DNA of 64,000 nt from Prolixibacteraceae bacterium (GTDB taxonomy: Bacteria; Bacteroidota; Bacteroidia; Bacteroidales; Prolixibacteraceae): NCBI GenBank assembly GCA_017998095.1, contig JAGODU010000002.1, forward strand, positions 1 through 64,000, given 5' to 3'. A program made the position numbers and the translations under genes. The notes under the pieces are model-generated. The model worked only from the letters and a program-made list of their open reading frames with translations. It was not told the origin of the DNA and did no database searches. This document shows positions 52,996-61,533 of the stretch, piece by piece; position 1 is the stretch's first letter, and each line of letters starts with the position of its first letter.

Positions 52996-54102
52996 ATGAA
53001 TTTTAAATGTAAAGCAACCATTTTAACACTTTTCATTTTGTGTTCAATAACTACAATAAAGCTTAATGCTCAAAGAATAAAGACTGAGGGTGTCAAATTT
53101 GTTGTAGACAATAAAGAAATATACATGAATGGGGTAAATACTCCATGGCATAATTGGAATGATTTTGGAGGAAAGTATGAGCATGAATTTTGGGATAAAG
53201 AATTTGAAAAAATCAGTAATGCAGGAGGAAATTCTTCAAGAATATGGATTTCGTGTGACGGAGAAAAAGGCATAAACATAGATTCAACAGGTTATGTTTC
53301 AGGGGCTACAGCTACTCACTGGGAAGATTTGGAAGATATGTTTGAGCTAGCAAAAAAACATAAAATCTATATAATGGCTACACTACTTTCATTTGATCAT
53401 ACACAAGCCTCTCATCCTAACTACATAAAATGGAGAAAGCTTTTAAGCGATCGGAAAATGATTGATGCATATGTTTCAAATTATGTTGTTCAATTTATAT
53501 ATAAGTTTAAGGATAATCCTTATTTATGGAGTATTGATGCATGTAATGAAATTGAATGGGTAAACCAGGAAAAAGACAATGCACTTCAATCCTGGGAAAA
53601 CTTACAATATCTTGTTGGTTCTATTGCAGTTGCCACACATAGCAATAGTGAAATACTATTTACACTGGGAAGCGCGGCAGTAAAATGGAACTGCGATTTG
53701 CCGGAACCTTTCCAAGGAAACAAGTGGAGTGATACTGCGCTTCAATTACAAGTCAATTCCCATCTTGCTTTTCTGGATTTTTATTCACCACATTATTACG
53801 GCTGGGTAGTACAGAATTTTGGAAATTTTTGTATTGACAAATCGCCTGAAGACTATAAAATTAATGATCGCCCATGTATTATAGGAGAAAATCCGGCAAC
53901 AGGAATATTCAGCAGGGATGGAAATAACAAAGATATACTTGTTGTTCAGATGAAAGATGCTTATATTAAAACATTTGAAAACGGATGGAAAGGCTTAATG
54001 ACATGGTCTTCCAATGGAGTAGACAGATTTGGAACAATAGAAAACAGCGGACCAGGAATGAAAGCTTTTGCAGAAAAATATCCTGAACTCGTAAGACCTT
54101 AA
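52996..54102 (+). CDS. GH5-like (mannanase/cellulase clan) secreted glycosidase
   Basis: About 368 residues from the ATG at 52996. Signal peptide (about 1-25, ending LNAQ), then a clan GH-A TIM barrel. The acid/base Glu is in IDACNEIEW (Asn-Glu pair at strand 4). The nucleophile is probably Glu in CIIGENPA (strand 7). MNGVNTPWHNW at the start is typical of beta-mannanase-like GH5 proteins. No T9SS tail or lipobox, so probably periplasmic. It would cut beta-mannan or a related glycan. The subfamily cannot be fixed. Confidence 0.75.
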   Translation: MNFKCKATILTLFILCSITTIKLNAQRIKTEGVKFVVDNKEIYMNGVNTPWHNWNDFGGKYEHEFWDKEFEKISNAGGNSSRIWISCDGEKGINIDSTGYVSGATATHWEDLEDMFELAKKHKIYIMATLLSFDHTQASHPNYIKWRKLLSDRKMIDAYVSNYVVQFIYKFKDNPYLWSIDACNEIEWVNQEKDNALQSWENLQYLVGSIAVATHSNSEILFTLGSAAVKWNCDLPEPFQGNKWSDTALQLQVNSHLAFLDFYSPHYYGWVVQNFGNFCIDKSPEDYKINDRPCIIGENPATGIFSRDGNNKDILVVQMKDAYIKTFENGWKGLMTWSSNGVDRFGTIENSGPGMKAFAEKYPELVRP

Positions 54103-54135
54103 TATGATATACAAAAAACATAAAAACAAAGAATC

Positions 54136-55536
54136 ATGATAATAAAATTTCTGGGTGCAGCCCGTGAAGTAACAGGCAGCAAGCACCTTATCATCACTCA
54201 AAAGGACAAGAAGATACTTTTTGATTGCGGCCTTTATCAGGGTAAAGGCATGGAAACTGATAGCCTTAACAGGGATCTGGGATTTGATCCTCAGGAGATT
54301 GACCACATAATATTAAGTCATGCTCATATAGATCATTCAGGATTAATACCTTATATATACAAACTTGGATTCAGGGGATCGGTAGTATGTACTGATGCAA
54401 CCAGAGATTTGTGTTCAATAATGTTAGCAGATTCAGGAGCCATACATGAAGCTGATACAATCAAATTCAATAAAAAAAGATTAGCCCAGGGGCTTCCTCC
54501 AGTTGAACCTATTTATACGAGGCAAGACGCAGTAAATTGCATGCAGCTATTTATCGGAGTAGCTTATGACCGTAAATTTTACATTGATGAAAACGTAAAG
54601 GTAAAGTTCACCAATACAGGACACATGCTTGGAAGCAGTGTTATAAGTCTGGAAGTATTTGAAAGCGATGGGTTGAAGAAAGTAGCATATACAGGAGATA
54701 TTGGAAGGAAGAGCAATATGATATTAAAATCACCTGAACCATTTCCACAAGCTGATTACTTAATAACCGAATCAACATACGGAAACAGGTTACATAAAAT
54801 TGAAAAAGAAGCTCGGGAAGACCTATTGCATGTGATACATCATACCTGCATCGTAAAAAAAGGTAAACTTGTAATTCCTTCATTTAGTGTAGGCAGGACA
54901 CAGGAAATTGTTTATACATTGAATCAGCTTTTTAATGAAGGGAAACTTCCAAAAATAGACATATTCGTAGATAGTCCGCTATCAGTAAATGCAACTGAAA
55001 TATTCAGAATGCACTTTGGTATTTTGAATGAAGAAATCATACATGACTTACATTACGACTATGATCCTTTTGGTTTTGACGGATTATATTATATCAGATC
55101 TGTATCAGATTCCAAGAAAATTAATGACAGAAAAGAGCCTTGCGTAATAATATCAGCATCGGGCATGATGGAAGCAGGCAGGGTAAAACATCATTTGGCC
55201 AATACTATTTCCAACGAAAGGAATTCAATACTTGCAGTTGGATATTGTGCCCCTACAACTCTGGGAGCTAAGATATTACGCGGCGACAAAGAAGTTTCAA
55301 TACATGGAAATATTTATCCTGTAAGAGCTGAAATTTTCAGAATTGAATCTTACAGTGGTCATGGTGATTATATTGAAATGGCAGAATATCTTGAATGTCA
55401 GAATAAGGATAAACTTAAAAAAGTGTTTCTGGTACATGGTGAATATGAATCGCAAACTTTCTATAAAAACCATCTTGAAGAAAAAGGATTTAACAATATT
55501 GAAATACCTGAAAAAGGATTTTGGACATATCTGTAG
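54136..55536 (+). CDS. Metallo-beta-lactamase/beta-CASP RNA-processing-type nuclease
   Basis: A 466-residue protein with the metal motif HAHIDH (H62, H64, D66, H67), TGHMLGSS and TGDIGRKSN. It has a beta-CASP domain (SFSVGRTQEIVYTL, SASGMMEAGRV) and a C-terminal RMMBL segment (YSGHGD...VHGE). This architecture is that of CPSF-like exonucleases and YSH1/mRNA 3'-end relatives found in bacteria. It probably degrades or matures RNA. Followed by a strong terminator at 55541. Confidence 0.9.
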   Translation: MIIKFLGAAREVTGSKHLIITQKDKKILFDCGLYQGKGMETDSLNRDLGFDPQEIDHIILSHAHIDHSGLIPYIYKLGFRGSVVCTDATRDLCSIMLADSGAIHEADTIKFNKKRLAQGLPPVEPIYTRQDAVNCMQLFIGVAYDRKFYIDENVKVKFTNTGHMLGSSVISLEVFESDGLKKVAYTGDIGRKSNMILKSPEPFPQADYLITESTYGNRLHKIEKEAREDLLHVIHHTCIVKKGKLVIPSFSVGRTQEIVYTLNQLFNEGKLPKIDIFVDSPLSVNATEIFRMHFGILNEEIIHDLHYDYDPFGFDGLYYIRSVSDSKKINDRKEPCVIISASGMMEAGRVKHHLANTISNERNSILAVGYCAPTTLGAKILRGDKEVSIHGNIYPVRAEIFRIESYSGHGDYIEMAEYLECQNKDKLKKVFLVHGEYESQTFYKNHLEEKGFNNIEIPEKGFWTYL

Positions 55537-55540
55537 ATAT

Positions 55541-55572
55541 AAAAAAACGGAGTAACAGCACTCCGTTTTTTT
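55541..55572. terminator. Bidirectional intrinsic terminator
   Basis: A 13-bp perfect inverted repeat (arms 55541-55553 and 55560-55572) reads A7-CGGAGT, a six-base AACAGC loop, then ACTCCG-T7. It gives a GC-containing stem with a T-run on both strands, so it can stop the rightward nuclease transcript and the leftward corrinoid-cluster transcript. Confidence 0.9.
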
Positions 55573-55583
55573 ATCTTTGATTA

Positions 55584-55820
55584 TTATAATTTAATAATTC
55601 GATCGGAAATCTGTCGTGCTCCATCTGTTCCAACAAAAAGCATCATAGCTTTTCGGATACCTTCAGCGATTTGTAACAAATCCTTTTTTTGAATAGTCTC
55701 TTCATTGATTCCCAGCTTATTACATTGAGATCTGATTGCCCCTTTAGACATTAATTCGCCTATTATCGGTGCGAGTATATCAAATAATTTTTGTGCATAC
55801 ATATTTTTATAAATACTCAT
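55584..55820 (-). CDS. Small hypothetical protein
   Basis: A 78-residue helical protein starting MSIYKNMYAQKLF. ATG 55820 is preceded by GTGGAGG eight bases upstream; a GTG five codons earlier was rejected because it is part of that binding site. The body (IIGELMSKGAIRSQCNKLGI, then IAEGIRKAMMLFVGTDGARQI) has one Cys and no known motif. The ribosome binding site lies within the last codons of the upstream membrane protein, whose stop is at 55822, so the two genes are tightly coupled. Function unknown. Confidence 0.65.
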   Translation of the reverse strand: MSIYKNMYAQKLFDILAPIIGELMSKGAIRSQCNKLGINEETIQKKDLLQIAEGIRKAMMLFVGTDGARQISDRIIKL

Positions 55821-55821
55821 T

Positions 55822-56637
55822 TTATTTTCCTCCACTTACTGCCGTTAACAATTTCTTTTGATATAATCCGACTAATCCTAATAAAAGATAACCCAGATTC
55901 CATCCTATATCAATCATACTTCCAGAATCATAAGCATCAATCCAGCTGTAATATGAATATAAGATATCTGAAACACCCATAAGACCCCAGGCAATTGCAA
56001 TAAGTCTCCAGGGAGAACTTATCAAACTTCCACCAAACTGACTTGTCAAATATAAAATAAGCAACGATAATGAAACTATAACAATATCAGCAACAGGATA
56101 AATTAAATAAACAACTTTATCAATCAAAAGTGTTTCTCTATCAATAATAATTGGTCTAAGCAATATTTGAACAATAATTATTGATACAATAAGAAATAAT
56201 CCAATTATAACAATATAAATAATCCTTTTCCCTTTTGGGAAGTCAGTATTGAAATATCCTTTCAACAACATTACCAAACCAATTATTGAAAAAGGATAAC
56301 TTAATATCCAAAAAATATCAGAAACACTTTTAGTAGCTTCATTCAAATTAATCCCCAAAATTAATTCCTGCCCGCAATACAATGCCTCAGCAATACAATC
56401 CATAGCAACCCCAAGAAATATCATTATCCATGCTGTTTTCGTATAATCCTTGTTTTTAAATGCTTTCAAGGTGGTGTAAAGAACATAAGTTGCTATCAAG
56501 GAGCATAAAACGGGATATGCATCACTAATTACAGTCAAGAATCTCTCACTTCCCGGTTTTATTAAAAACAAAATGATATTCAGAGTTATTAATACTCCGG
56601 TTATCATCCATAGAATAGTAGTTCGTTTTAATTTCAT
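55822..56637 (-). CDS. Hypothetical eight-span membrane protein
   Basis: A 271-residue protein with about eight hydrophobic spans and no soluble domain. It resembles the input membrane domains of some sensor kinases (for example LILGINLNEATKSVSDIFWILSYP-like periplasmic turns) but has no output. It starts 160 bp downstream of the activation-protein gene and is coupled to the 78-residue gene that follows. Membership in the corrinoid operon is possible but not shown. Confidence 0.55.
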   Translation of the reverse strand: MKLKRTTILWMITGVLITLNIILFLIKPGSERFLTVISDAYPVLCSLIATYVLYTTLKAFKNKDYTKTAWIMIFLGVAMDCIAEALYCGQELILGINLNEATKSVSDIFWILSYPFSIIGLVMLLKGYFNTDFPKGKRIIYIVIIGLFLIVSIIIVQILLRPIIIDRETLLIDKVVYLIYPVADIVIVSLSLLILYLTSQFGGSLISSPWRLIAIAWGLMGVSDILYSYYSWIDAYDSGSMIDIGWNLGYLLLGLVGLYQKKLLTAVSGGK

Positions 56638-56796
56638 AATTCGTCTTTTTTAGATTGAAAACAAATGAGACTTTCAAAAAACAAGTCCAAATTATTCATA
56701 TTGAAAGCTTATACAATTTAAAACAAATAATTAAAAATTAATTTATATAAAAGGAATAAAGTTTAAAAAAATTAAAATAAAGAAGGAAAAGGATAT

Positions 56797-57555
56797 TTAT
56801 TTGTTTCTAAGAATACAAAATTCATCGTCACAAACGCTGCATTTATATGGTAATCTTTTCACTGAGTGCCCTGCACCAAAAATACCGCTTACGGATTTAA
56901 TTGGAATCATAAGAGATGAAGAAGTTAATTTTATTTTGCAGTCTTTTCCTTTCAGCAATGGGAAAAGCTTTTGTTGTTCCTCTACATTCCAGTTACAATA
57001 GCCGGGGCTATATCTGTTTGACACAGACATACAAAACTCTTTTACTTCTAATTCAATAAAATTGTGAAGATATTCTGCTAATGCTTCAGTAATTTCTGAA
57101 CCAATGAGATCAACAATCAATCCTTCAAGAGAGTGACCTTTTTTCATAAGGTTTTTAGAAAGATTTTCTATTTTATCTCCACAGGTACATGCAAAAACAA
57201 TCAATACTTCACTTTTCTTTAACAGAGAAGTAACAGTCTTTCCTGTTTCAAAAATTGTATCAGATATTCTTAATTTATAATTTTGAAGTTCAATTTGAAT
57301 ATCATTATAAAAAACAAAACCAGCTTTTGGTTCGGCAAGTTTAATACTTTGTTCAGTTAGTTCAGAAATCATTTCAAGTAAGTAATCCTCGGCATCAGTT
57401 TTCTTCATACCAAGTCCTTTCAATATCATTTCTACACTAACATCAGAAACCAATACCTCAGGAGTTATTTCCTGAGGTATATTTATCAAGGTTTCAAAAT
57501 TCTTTTTATTTATAAATGTGTCCAAAATAAAGTGAGTACTATGCAACTTTTGCAT
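56797..57555 (-). CDS. MetH activation-domain-like corrinoid reactivation protein
   Basis: A 252-residue protein resembling the vitamin B12-dependent methionine synthase activation domain: RYSPGY (R181-Y186) and LMIPIKSVSGIFGAG (about 215-229). It has a C-terminal Cys cluster C239-x2-C242-x4-C247 not found in standalone MetH activation domains. MetH activation domains hold cob(II)alamin while it is reductively methylated; this protein likely reactivates the neighbouring corrinoid protein. The C-terminal cysteines could bind metal or Fe-S. Its start overlaps the corrinoid protein's stop by 17 bases. Confidence 0.8.
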   Translation of the reverse strand: MQKLHSTHFILDTFINKKNFETLINIPQEITPEVLVSDVSVEMILKGLGMKKTDAEDYLLEMISELTEQSIKLAEPKAGFVFYNDIQIELQNYKLRISDTIFETGKTVTSLLKKSEVLIVFACTCGDKIENLSKNLMKKGHSLEGLIVDLIGSEITEALAEYLHNFIELEVKEFCMSVSNRYSPGYCNWNVEEQQKLFPLLKGKDCKIKLTSSSLMIPIKSVSGIFGAGHSVKRLPYKCSVCDDEFCILRNK

Positions 57556-58213
57556 TCAAGTAGTTAACAGCACCTTGAGGATCACGAGAATACCCATCTG
57601 CACCAATTTCTTCCCTGAATTGATCGTTTACAGGAGCTCCACCAATTAGACAAATCACATCGGGTCGTTCTTTTTTAATTTCTGCAACGATATTTTTCAT
57701 GCTTTGCATTGTGGTAGTTAAAAGAGCTGAAAGTCCAACGATAGCGCCTTCATTTTCTTTAATAGCCTGCATAAATTTTGCAGCGCTAACATCTACTCCA
57801 AGGTCAATTACCTCCCATCCTGCTCCTTCTACAATCATTGCAACCAGATTCTTTCCAATATCATGAAGGTCTCCGGCAACAGTTCCAATAATAAATTTAC
57901 CTTTTCTTTTTACTTCTCCGCTTTTAAAGAAAGGTTTAAGGTGTTCCATTGATGCATTCATTGCTTTTGCAGCAATAAGCATTTGTGGTACAAAAATTTT
58001 CTTTTGAGAAAACTTCTCCCCCACTTTTTCCATTGCACCAATAAGTGCACCATTTAATATTTCTTCCGGCTTTATGCCCATTTCAAGGGCTTGTCTTGTA
58101 AGTTCATCTGCTCCATCCATTCCCTTCATATTAGGAGGAAACGGAGCTGATTTATTGACTTTACCAAACTCTACACATTCTGCCAGTTTAGCCAACAATT
58201 CTTCTTGATTCAT
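57539..58213 (-). CDS. Corrinoid (B12-binding) methyl-carrier protein
   Basis: A 224-residue protein with an N-terminal helical cap (about 1-95) and a B12-binding Rossmann domain with the lower-axial ligand motif DLHDIGK (His117). VGLSALLTTTM and the GGAPV phosphate loop complete the site. It matches MtbC/MtaC/MttC-type and methionine synthase B12 modules. It carries methyl groups as methylcobalamin between a methyl donor enzyme and an acceptor enzyme. The gene lies 50 bp after the homocysteine methyltransferase gene and overlaps the activation-protein gene. Confidence 0.92.
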   Translation of the reverse strand: MNQEELLAKLAECVEFGKVNKSAPFPPNMKGMDGADELTRQALEMGIKPEEILNGALIGAMEKVGEKFSQKKIFVPQMLIAAKAMNASMEHLKPFFKSGEVKRKGKFIIGTVAGDLHDIGKNLVAMIVEGAGWEVIDLGVDVSAAKFMQAIKENEGAIVGLSALLTTTMQSMKNIVAEIKKERPDVICLIGGAPVNDQFREEIGADGYSRDPQGAVNYLNAKVA

Positions 58214-58258
58214 TTTTAAAATTAATTAGTTAGATATAATAATACGTTAGATTAAATG

Positions 58259-58287
58259 CAAATTTATAAATTCCTAACTACCTGAAA
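58259..58287 (-). promoter_or_regulatory. Possible promoter for the corrinoid protein gene
   Basis: The minus strand reads TAAATTTG at 58259-58266 (full -7 match) with TTTC at 58284-58287, 17 bases upstream. It overlaps the end of the homocysteine methyltransferase gene and would start transcription about 40 bases before ATG 58213. This could allow more corrinoid protein than methyltransferase. Confidence 0.35.
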
Positions 58288-59148
58288 TATCTTTGCAATA
58301 TGATCTGGAGTAGTACCGCAACATCCACCTATAATATTTGCGCCAGCATTAATTAATGACTTAACATAACTTGCAGTAACATCAGGTGTTTCAAGAAATA
58401 AAGTTTCATTATTAATATAAACAGGAGCTCCTGCATTAGCATGAATTAAAATAGGAATTGTTTTATTAACTCTTCTTATCTGTTCAGTTATTCCAATCAT
58501 ATTTTCCATTCCGTTTCCGCAATTAGCACCAATTATATCGGCACCTGCTTCAATCATTGCTTCAACCATTTCAGAAGGAGAAATCCCCATCATTGTATGA
58601 AATTCATTTTCTCCTGTTTTATCAAATGTCATGGTACATATTACTTCACATGAAGTATTTTCTTTACAAGCTAAAACAGCTGCTTTTGCTTCTTCAATGT
58701 CAGACATTGTTTCAACTACCAAAGCGTCAGCTCCTCCTTTTTCAAGAGCTATTGCCTGTTCTTTAAAACAATCGTAAAACTCGTCAGTAGTAATATCATC
58801 GATCAACATAATCTTTCCTGTAGGGCCGATTGAGCCCAGCACATGTTTATCAATACCGGCAGCTTTTCTGGAAATTGCAGCAGCTTCTTTATTTAAAATT
58901 TCTACTTTATTTTCAAGACCATAGTGCTGAAGCTTAAATTTATTTCCACCAAAGCTATTAGTTTCAATCATATCCGAACCGGCAACTATATAACTTTTAG
59001 CTATTTCAAATACTTTTTCCGGATGTAATAGATTCCATGATTCAGGGCATTCACCGGGTCTTAGACCCATCCTTTGTAAAAATGTACCCCAGGCACCATC
59101 TGATATCAGAATTTTACCACTTAAGATTTCTTCTTTTATAGATTTCAT
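58264..59148 (-). CDS. Homocysteine S-methyltransferase (MetH N-terminal-type module)
   Basis: A 294-residue barrel enzyme with zinc ligands C210 (GANCGNG), C276 and C277 (GGCCGTTPDH), and the opening LISDGAWGTFLQ. This corresponds to the homocysteine-binding module of cobalamin-dependent methionine synthase or to BHMT-type enzymes, which transfer a methyl group to homocysteine to form methionine. No pterin-binding domain is attached. It is adjacent to the corrinoid protein gene, so methylcobalamin on that protein is the likely methyl source. Confidence 0.9.
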   Translation of the reverse strand: MKSIKEEILSGKILISDGAWGTFLQRMGLRPGECPESWNLLHPEKVFEIAKSYIVAGSDMIETNSFGGNKFKLQHYGLENKVEILNKEAAAISRKAAGIDKHVLGSIGPTGKIMLIDDITTDEFYDCFKEQAIALEKGGADALVVETMSDIEEAKAAVLACKENTSCEVICTMTFDKTGENEFHTMMGISPSEMVEAMIEAGADIIGANCGNGMENMIGITEQIRRVNKTIPILIHANAGAPVYINNETLFLETPDVTASYVKSLINAGANIIGGCCGTTPDHIAKIFQVVRNL

Positions 59149-59331
59149 TTCAGGAAGTTAAAAACATTTCAATTTATAGAAAACAAAGAAATAAAGTATA
59201 TTTAATTTTCAAAAAAAGTGAATTTATTCTTTATTACCGATAAAATTTCATCTTTTATTAAAAAAAGTTTTCACATACAGCTTAAGTTTTTAAATTAGTT
59301 GCATTAAATAATCTAACAAATTTTTTTTCTA

Positions 59332-60366
59332 ATGACTGATAAACAATGGAATGAGTTGCTGGGAATAATAAAGGGTGAGAACAAAGGTACTCTCCCTGCC
59401 GGTTTTATTATCGATTGCCCATGGTTACCTAAATGGTACGGAATTTCTATCCTCGATTATTTTACTAACGATGATTTATGGTTAAAGGCAAACCTTAAGG
59501 CAATGGAAACGTTTCCTGAGGTGATGTTTTTACCCGGTTTTTGGAGTGAATATGGAATGTGTACTGAGCCTTCAGCCTTTGGTGCCAAAACAGTATTCTG
59601 GAAAAATGAATTTCCTTTTGCTGATAAAATTATTAAAACACCTGAAGATATTGATGAAATAGAAGTTCCAAATCCTGAAACTGATGGTTTGTTACCTTTC
59701 ATGCTCAACAGACTAAGGATAGCAAAGCCTGCTATTGAAGCAGCAGGACATAAAATTCGCTTTTCAGTATCCAGAGGTCCTTTAAATATAGCTTCATTCT
59801 TAATGGGAACAACAGAATTGATGACAACAATGATGATGGATCCTGACAGAGTACATAAGCTGCTTAGAACTATTACTGACTTCTTAAAAAAATGGCATAA
59901 AATTCAACGGGATGAAATAGATACAATCGATGGTATTATGATGCTTGATGACATAGTAGGTTTCGTAGGAGAAGATGAGTTTTTGGAGTTTGGCTATCCA
60001 TATTTGAAAGAACTTTATGATGTTGATGTTAACGTCAAGTTTTTCCACAACGATGCGGACTGTACTTCATCAGTAAAATTTTATCCTGAAATTGGCATTA
60101 ATTTATATAATCCGGGGCTGGACATGACAATAAACGAGCTACATGAAGCAACAAACTTTAAGACTGTTATTCTAGGCAGCCTTCCTCCAAGGGATGTGCT
60201 TGCAGCATGTTCGCCTGATGAAGTTTACAAACAAACAAAAGAAATGCTATGTTCTGTTGTGAATAAAAAAATGTTAATACCATCATGTGGAGGAGGAATG
60301 CCTCCAAATGTATCATCAGAAAACATATTTGCTTTTGTTAAAGCTTTAAACGAATTTTCAACATAG
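59332..60366 (+). CDS. URO-D-family corrinoid methyltransferase (MtaA/CmuA-like)
   Basis: A 344-residue TIM-barrel protein of the uroporphyrinogen decarboxylase superfamily, in the methyltransferase branch. Expected zinc site of MtaA-like enzymes is H-x-C...C; here it reads H239-N240-D241 with C319 (PSCGGGMPP), so the middle Cys is Asp, while a Cys is present at 244. The heme-synthesis Arg pocket is not evident. It is divergent from the homocysteine methyltransferase/corrinoid protein genes by 183 bp. It likely loads methyl groups from an unknown donor onto the corrinoid protein, or takes them off. Confidence 0.8.
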   Translation: MTDKQWNELLGIIKGENKGTLPAGFIIDCPWLPKWYGISILDYFTNDDLWLKANLKAMETFPEVMFLPGFWSEYGMCTEPSAFGAKTVFWKNEFPFADKIIKTPEDIDEIEVPNPETDGLLPFMLNRLRIAKPAIEAAGHKIRFSVSRGPLNIASFLMGTTELMTTMMMDPDRVHKLLRTITDFLKKWHKIQRDEIDTIDGIMMLDDIVGFVGEDEFLEFGYPYLKELYDVDVNVKFFHNDADCTSSVKFYPEIGINLYNPGLDMTINELHEATNFKTVILGSLPPRDVLAACSPDEVYKQTKEMLCSVVNKKMLIPSCGGGMPPNVSSENIFAFVKALNEFST

Positions 60367-60451
60367 AAATGAGACAAATTCAAATATTGTTTTAATTTTA
60401 TGGTACAATTGTTGTTTATAACATCCTCATGATAACCTAAAATAAACAATT

Positions 60452-60967
60452 ATGAAAAACCAAACAAAAGTAATTGCTGTATCATTAGCAATAATTTTCT
60501 TATTTTCAGCATGTTCGAGTACAACTCTTATTGATTCTTATCCTTCAAATGCTGAGCTTTTTCTTAATGGTGAGGCAGTAGGATTCACTCCCTTTTACAT
60601 GACAGATACCAAAATACTTGGATCATGTACAAGTGTGAAAATCCAAAAGGAAAATTATAAGGATTTTTATACTACAATATGCAAAACTGAAGAAGCAGAT
60701 CCAGGAGCAATAGTTGGTGGTTTTTTCTTTTATTTTCCATTTCTATGGGCGATGAAGTATAAACCCACTCACTTTTATAAACTTCAAGCGGGAAGTGGAT
60801 TTTCAGATGATAATAGTTCTCTCGATCAACTATGGAAAAATAATTCCAATCAAGGTCAGCAAAATTCAAGTCAGGAAGATAGTAAGATAATCAGGCTTGA
60901 CGAAGCAAAGCCAATATCTACTGAAGAATTTCAGAATCAAAAAACCAACGAACCCTCAGAAAATTAA
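60452..60967 (+). CDS. PEGA-like lipoprotein
   Basis: A 171-residue lipoprotein (lipobox FLFSAC, Cys at about residue 21) with a PEGA-type beta domain: DSYPSNAELFLNGEAVGFTPF, then a hydrophobic stretch (AIVGGFFFYFPFLWAM) and a polar, Gln/Ser/Asn-rich tail. PEGA domains occur in envelope proteins that bind surface structures. The gene is 85 bp after the URO-D gene and 50 bp before mscL; no functional link is obvious. Confidence 0.7.
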   Translation: MKNQTKVIAVSLAIIFLFSACSSTTLIDSYPSNAELFLNGEAVGFTPFYMTDTKILGSCTSVKIQKENYKDFYTTICKTEEADPGAIVGGFFFYFPFLWAMKYKPTHFYKLQAGSGFSDDNSSLDQLWKNNSNQGQQNSSQEDSKIIRLDEAKPISTEEFQNQKTNEPSEN

Positions 60968-61017
60968 CCTGTTGAAATAAACTAATCTAGTTTTATAAAC
61001 CAATTAATGAAAAGAAA

Positions 61018-61440
61018 ATGAGTCTATTAAAAGAATTTAAGGAATTCGCCATGAAGGGCAATGTTGTCGATATGGCTGTGGGTATCATTATTGGTGCCGC
61101 TTTTGGAAAAATTGTCACTTCCTTTGTAAACGATGTTTTAATGCCCCCTATCGGATTGCTGCTTGGTGGTGTTAACTTTACTGAACTGAAAGCAACTATA
61201 CAAGGAGCTTCCATAGATGCAGCCGGTCAGGCAGTAAATGCAGTAACAATAAACTACGGAAATTTTATTCAGGTTGTAATTGATTTCCTAATTGTAGCTT
61301 TTGCAATATTTATGGCTATCAAAGCTATGAACAGCCTCAAAAAGAAGAAAGAAGAAGTTCCAGCCCCTGCAGCTCCGCCTGCTCCTTCTGCTGAAGAAAC
61401 TTTACTAACTGAAATTCGTGACCTTCTTAAGAAGAACTAA
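61018..61440 (+). CDS. mscL: Large-conductance mechanosensitive channel
   Basis: A 140-residue channel subunit: [20 protein letters not shown] is the pore helix, [10 protein letters not shown] the turn, a second hydrophobic span ([20 protein letters not shown]), and the C-terminal bundle ending in [10 protein letters not shown]. It opens under membrane tension to release solutes during osmotic downshock. It has its own intrinsic terminator at 61461. Confidence 0.97.
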   Translation: MSLLKEFKEFAMKGNVVDMAVGIIIGAAFGKIVTSFVNDVLMPPIGLLLGGVNFTELKATIQGASIDAAGQAVNAVTINYGNFIQVVIDFLIVAFAIFMAIKAMNSLKKKKEEVPAPAAPPAPSAEETLLTEIRDLLKKN

Positions 61441-61460
61441 CTATTAATTCTGATAATGTA

Positions 61461-61499
61461 AAAAAAGCAGGGCTGTAATAATTACTGTCCTGCTTTTTT
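61461..61499. terminator. Bidirectional intrinsic terminator after mscL and pdxB
   Basis: AAAAAAGCAGG (61461-61471) and CCTGCTTTTTT (61489-61499) form an 11-bp stem with a 17-base loop and T-runs on both strands. It would stop the rightward mscL transcript and the leftward pdxB operon, which ends at 61534. Confidence 0.85.
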
Positions 61500-61533
61500 A
61501 TTCAAAATGATAAAGCTACAAAAGTAGTAATGA

